The notes beneath the pieces were generated by a model. That model saw only the letters and a list, made by a program, of their open reading frames with translations, ran no database searches and was not told where the DNA came from. Source: Branchinecta lynchi (Eukaryota; Arthropoda; Branchiopoda; Anostraca; Branchinectidae). From it: a stretch of 64,000 nt of DNA. Each line of letters starts with the position of its first letter. The first letter of the stretch is position 1. This document shows, one piece after another, positions 60,531-64,000 of this stretch. The stretch is from assembly GCA_023053575.1 (NCBI GenBank), contig JAKZAP010000009.1, positions 21,743,869 to 21,807,868 of the forward strand. The letters are read 5' to 3'. The position numbers and the translations under genes are program-made.

Positions 60531-60761
60531 ACCTGATGAAAAATTATCTCAAAATAGTAGTATGAAGTTGTACGGAAAAGTAACATGCAATACCAACTGA
60601 TGCTACTATAGCAAGACTGGATGCTACTGGAGCAAGGCTGGATGCTACTGAATACTACTGCTTAAGATTAGCCCAGTGTGAGGCACATTAAATTAAAGTA
60701 TTCCTTACTAATGCACATCAATACATGCAACCTTTTCGTACAACTACACAGGCTACAATTT
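60531..60761. mobile_element. decayed MITE family E
   Basis: CCTGATGAAAAATTATCTC start and repeated GACTGGATGCTACTG; the right end is degenerate (GGCTACAATTTTTT). Confidence 0.55.
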
Positions 60762-61088
60762 TTTTTACAAAATTAAGGGGCGCTTCTTTTCAAAGTAAGG
60801 TTACATATGATCCCAGTCACCTTGGGTGTATGTTTGTGGTAGTGATATGTTTCTCCTGTGATAGTACAATCTGGTCTGAGCAAGTAAACATATCACTTGT
60901 CTCATCTGCTTTTTGTTTTCTGATTTTTTTCATACATTATTGTATCATCACTTGATATGTATTATTATTAATTTCCGTGACATGGGGATGTGAACTGGTT
61001 AGATGAATTTGCCTTTGGGCGGGATCAATGTTCCTATGGCCGGCTTCTACCAGACTATTATGGTGGTTTGCGAACTCTGTTCACAAGC

Positions 61089-61185
61089 CTCTCGGTAGCT
61101 CAAATGGTAAGAGCGCCTGCCTTGGAAGCAGGCGCCCAGCTGGCCTTGGAAGCAGAGGGTCCTGGGTTCAAATCCCGGCTGAGGA
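61089..61185 (+). tRNA. tRNA-like gene, anticodon UGG, with 24-nt intron or duplication
   Basis: D stem GCTC/GAGC, anticodon stem CCTGC/GCAGG around CTTGGAA, T arm CTGGG-TTCAAAT-CCCGG, acceptor 6 of 7 pairs including wobbles. Internal A box TAGCTCAAATGG and B box GGTTCAAATCC. 24 extra nt (61127-61150) start directly 3' of the base after the anticodon, the canonical intron site, and partly duplicate CCTTGGAAGCAG. Removing them gives a normal 5-nt variable loop. Sequence is not a typical animal tRNA-Pro, so it may be a tRNA-derived pseudogene. Confidence 0.5.
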
Positions 61186-61230
61186 AAACTTTTATCTTTC
61201 AGGTCACCACTTATAAAATGTTTTTTTCAG

Positions 61231-61487
61231 GTGTCCAGGCAGCCACGACTGTCGAGTTGTCAGAAAAGCAGTTGAAATCACGAACGGATCGGTATCGGGA
61301 AACATTAAAAACTTACTTTGTCCCATCACGTCATCCTGTGACGGGGGAAGAAAGCTGGCTATTTGCGAGAGTTGGAGTCACAGAATCACTACAGAATTCG
61401 ATTAAAGATATCAGTACAGCTCGAATGGTTCGGACGGAGTTTCAGTCGGAAGTAGCGGACCCAGAACGACCTAGCGTGCATGTGCCG
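61231..61487 (+). CDS. internal exon of an unrecognised gene
   Basis: An open segment has a strong acceptor (polypyrimidine run then CAG, ending 61230) and donor GTGAGT at 61488. It enters in phase 1, ends on a codon boundary and gives about 85 codons. Visible sequence includes VELSEKQLKSRTDRYRETLK, YFVPSRHPVTGEESWLFARV and TARMVRTEFQSEVADPERPS, with normal protein-like composition and no repeat match inside the window. I do not recognise the family. A tRNA-like sequence lies 45 bp upstream. No partner exon is evident, so this may be one exon of a long gene continuing beyond the window. Confidence 0.5.
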
Positions 61488-61776
61488 GTGAGTTTTTAAA
61501 AGCTACCTTTCGGATATTTGAGAAAAACTCTAATTTAGCGTTTTACGGACAAGAAATCCCGTCGAGTAATAAAGGAATTCCGGTCGACTCGAAAGGAATC
61601 TCGTCGGCGGCACTGGTAAAAAGACAAAAAAAAGTCTAGCTATCTTTTGAGAGCAGCAGTCATCAGTACTGATGTCATGAATGCTCTCAAAACATTTTTT
61701 GTATTGGCTAGTGAATTTATTTGTGTCAGATTTTCTGGTTTGAAGAATTTATTTTTTCCCACTGCGTGTAAACTTA

Positions 61777-62082
61777 GAGCGTGTTCCATCCTACTTACCG
61801 TAGTTACTACGCATGACGTCACGAATTCTTGCTTTTTTTTCGTCAAGGCTGGAACGATTTTTCTATTTTCCAGCAGGATATCATGCCATGGGCGAATCCG
61901 ACCAATCACGTTGCAGAGATGCGTAGTTACTACGCTTACCCCGCTTTCGAGCATGGTAAGCAAATAGTAATTATTAGTTACTATTTCGAGAAGGTTGGGA
62001 CGGTCAGCGTAGTAACTTTTCGTGAGGATGGAACGGAAATAGTAACTAATAGTAACTATTGTCAGAAGGGTGGAACACGCTC
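61777..62082. mobile_element. MITE family A copy
   Basis: GAGCGTGTTCCATCCTACTT start and AGGGTGGAACACGCTC end; flanks TTA / ATA differ. Confidence 0.75.
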
Positions 62083-62214
62083 ATAATCCGAGATTAATAA
62101 TCTGAGACCACCACATAATCCGAGATCACCGAGATTGGTCTCTTCAAGTTTTCATGTACTTGTAAACGCTGCATAAATAGCCAAGGCCGAAACACGGCAG
62201 TGACCCATGGGAAG

Positions 62215-62920
62215 AGTGAGAAACATCACCCGAACGAATCCTCATAGTTGACTCAAATTTAAACCAATCAACAGCGTTTGTTGCGGTGACGTTTCTGGCT
62301 CTTCGCTGGGCACACGGCGATTCCTCACCGGCACGAAGAGTTGGTCATCAAGAGTATTATTCATAGTTACTTTGAGTTTTCGCAATCCTGGTCACGTTTT
62401 GGAGCTAACCATTGAAAAACTACTGCAGTTTCGTCTTTAACTCCCGTCATCAGATTTATCATCATTTGCCGATTTCTGTCTTGGATACTCTTGATGACTA
62501 AGAGTGTGTTCCACCCTACTTACCGTAGTTACTACGCATGACGTCACGAACCCTGGCTTTTTGCCGTCAAGGCATTTTTCTATTTTCCGACTGAATATCA
62601 TGCCGCGGGCGAATCTGACCAATCTCGTTACAGAGATGCGTAGTTACCACGGTTACTACGCTCCCGAGCATGGTAAGCAAATAGTTACTATTTCGAGAAG
62701 GTTGGAATGGTTAGCGTAGTAACTTTTTACGAGGTTGTAACGAAAATAGTAACTAATAGTTACTATCGTTAGAAGGATGGAACACGCTCTATCTCTTCGT
62801 TCCGGTGAAGAATCGCCGTGTACTCAGCGAAGAGCCAGAAACTTCACGACATCAAACGTTGTTGATTGGTTTACGTAGGATTTGCATCAATCTAGAGGGT
62901 TCGTTTGGGTGACATTTAAT
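62215..62920. mobile_element. long-TIR element with nested MITE A
   Basis: Arms 62217-62345 and 62795-62918 are inverted (ACCAATCAACAGCGTTTGTT / AACGTTGTTGATTGGT; GTTTCTGGCTCTTCGCTG / CAGCGAAGAGCCAGAAAC; CACCCGAACGAATCC / GGTTCGTTTGGGTG). A family A MITE lies between them against the right arm. Confidence 0.65.
62502..62789. mobile_element. MITE family A copy, nested
   Basis: GAGTGTGTTCCACCCTACTT start, GGATGGAACACGCTC end, flanks TAA / TAT. Inserted in the element 62215-62920. Confidence 0.75.
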
Positions 62921-62924
62921 TTAA

Positions 62925-64000
62925 TTTATTTATCACCCACACAATACATGATGTAAATATGGTGGAGTAAGAATAAGTAAAAAACACAAACAAAGAAAAC
63001 GAAATATACAGAAAATCAACGAAACAAACGGATAAGACGGTGGTGAGGGGATAGGCGCGCATAAGCCGTACCGGAGAGTTTTCTGTGCAGTATCTCCAAC
63101 TTTAAAGTTATATCAGGAACTGAAAATCTGCTAACAAGAAACCGGTTTTTTGTCCAAGGTGGAAGATACAGAAGAAATTTGCAGAATTTGAAGTAATTTA
63201 TCCTGATTCTTTTTAAATTACCTTTCCTAAGAAGGGGGTAAAGACCTGAAGCATAAAGGACAGAATGATCACAGAAAGTAGAATAAAGTTTGGCCAGCGC
63301 ACGTCTGTTATACTTCCCTCGGTTTGCAACAATCTTTGCATAACCAAGCTGGATCTTTTTACTGATATCAGAAACAGTACGCTGACGCATATTCGAAAGA
63401 TTGTTAGTAATAGAGATACCAAGCCACCGGATACAATCTACAAGAGGGATAGTGAAATTTATCACAGTGAAGGGGTAGCAGTAGTACAATTATATGGAAG
63501 AAACTCACACTTATCTATATTAAGCGAAAGGCCAATATCAGAAAAAGCACCAGAAACTGTAGAAACCATTTGGGAAAGACCATTTTTGGAACGGCTGATC
63601 AAAAGCAAGTCATCAGCATACGCAAAGTAAGAAACATCCGCAAGACCAGAAAGGCAAGTACCTGAAATCTTAGCCAACATACTAGAAATACAAATCTTAA
63701 AAAGCGTAGGGGACAGAACGCCACCCTGCCTAACTCCTCTTCGTACCTTTATAATAGTGCCTGGTGCAGATTTTAGTTGAAGAAAAGAATTTCAACACCA
63801 AAACCTAAGGAGCATAATAACAGAAAGATTTATCCATGAATTGTAAAGAGAAAAAAGGAGCTGACTATGAACCACACTATCAAACGCTTTCGAAAGATCC
63901 AAAGCACAAATATAAAGACCATTTCCCTTGGAAGAATTATCAAGAAGTAAAGAAGACAGAATCCTATGCGCATGCTGACAACTCACCCCTGTTTTCAAGA
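62925..64000 (-). pseudogene. LINE reverse transcriptase, running off the window
   Basis: Minus strand. ALDLSKAFDSVVHSQL (motif A), an in-frame TGA near 63788, RRGVRQGGVLSPTLFKICIS, FAYADDLLLISR (catalytic YADD), LNIDKCEF, then a frame change near 63470 and DCIRWLGISI ... RALAKLYSTFCDHSVLYASG to a stop at 63016. 3' end TGTGGGTGATAAATAAATTA at 62925. A different LINE lineage from 22560 and 42057; its 3' end signature matches the many stubs in the window. One stop and one frameshift make it inactive; the 5' part is outside. Confidence 0.82.

Overview
The window is metazoan nuclear DNA, most likely from a marine invertebrate. The evidence is spliced coding exons with GT-AG borders, very large introns, several non-LTR retrotransposon lineages, many non-autonomous DNA transposons and tRNA-derived sequences. 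I cannot name the species. There are no bacterial operons, CRISPR arrays or rRNA genes.

The one clearly recognisable host gene is PWP1 (periodic tryptophan protein 1, a WD40 ribosome-biogenesis/chromatin factor). It runs on the + strand from 2258 to 38493. Nine exons join with matching phases into 453 codons plus a stop. The first ~50-60 codons are not visible and probably lie upstream of the window. Only 1.36 kb of coding sequence is spread over 36 kb; the introns are packed with mobile elements. A single well-bordered exon of an unrecognised second gene lies at 61231-61487.

Repeats make up most of the rest. (1) A near-complete LINE at about 22.6-27.7 kb has a PHD-like ORF1, a CCCH-finger ORF and a full endonuclease-reverse transcriptase ORF2. 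Its 3' tail has also been amplified into a ~36-copy minisatellite at 15.1-18.0 kb, ending about 22 bp before a PWP1 exon. (2) Truncated LINE copies lie at 4.2-5.2, 30.3, 31.7, 35.5, 41.7-43.8 and 62.9-64.0 kb. (3) Several MITE families occur: Harbinger-like with 3-bp duplications, hAT-like with 8-bp duplications, and Tc1/mariner-like. They are often nested up to three deep (39972-43815, 43998-45085, 58026-59304). (4) There are foldback elements with very long inverted arms, including a 5.9 kb one at 45240-51139.

The most striking signal is a dispersed family of short elements carrying a hammerhead-ribozyme core: CUGANGA, a 7-bp stem II, GAAA, a minimal helix III, and a helix I that co-varies between subfamilies. 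Five copies have an intact core and about five are decayed. One locus is a near-perfect head-to-head inverted dimer (22164-22464); another is enclosed by a perfect 28-bp inverted repeat (33123-33276). These resemble retrozymes or the ribozymes of Penelope-like elements.

Two MITEs sit directly against PWP1 splice donors, at intron positions +6 and +13, and one donor is triplicated in tandem. The gene therefore tolerates, and may be tuned by, insertions at its splice sites.
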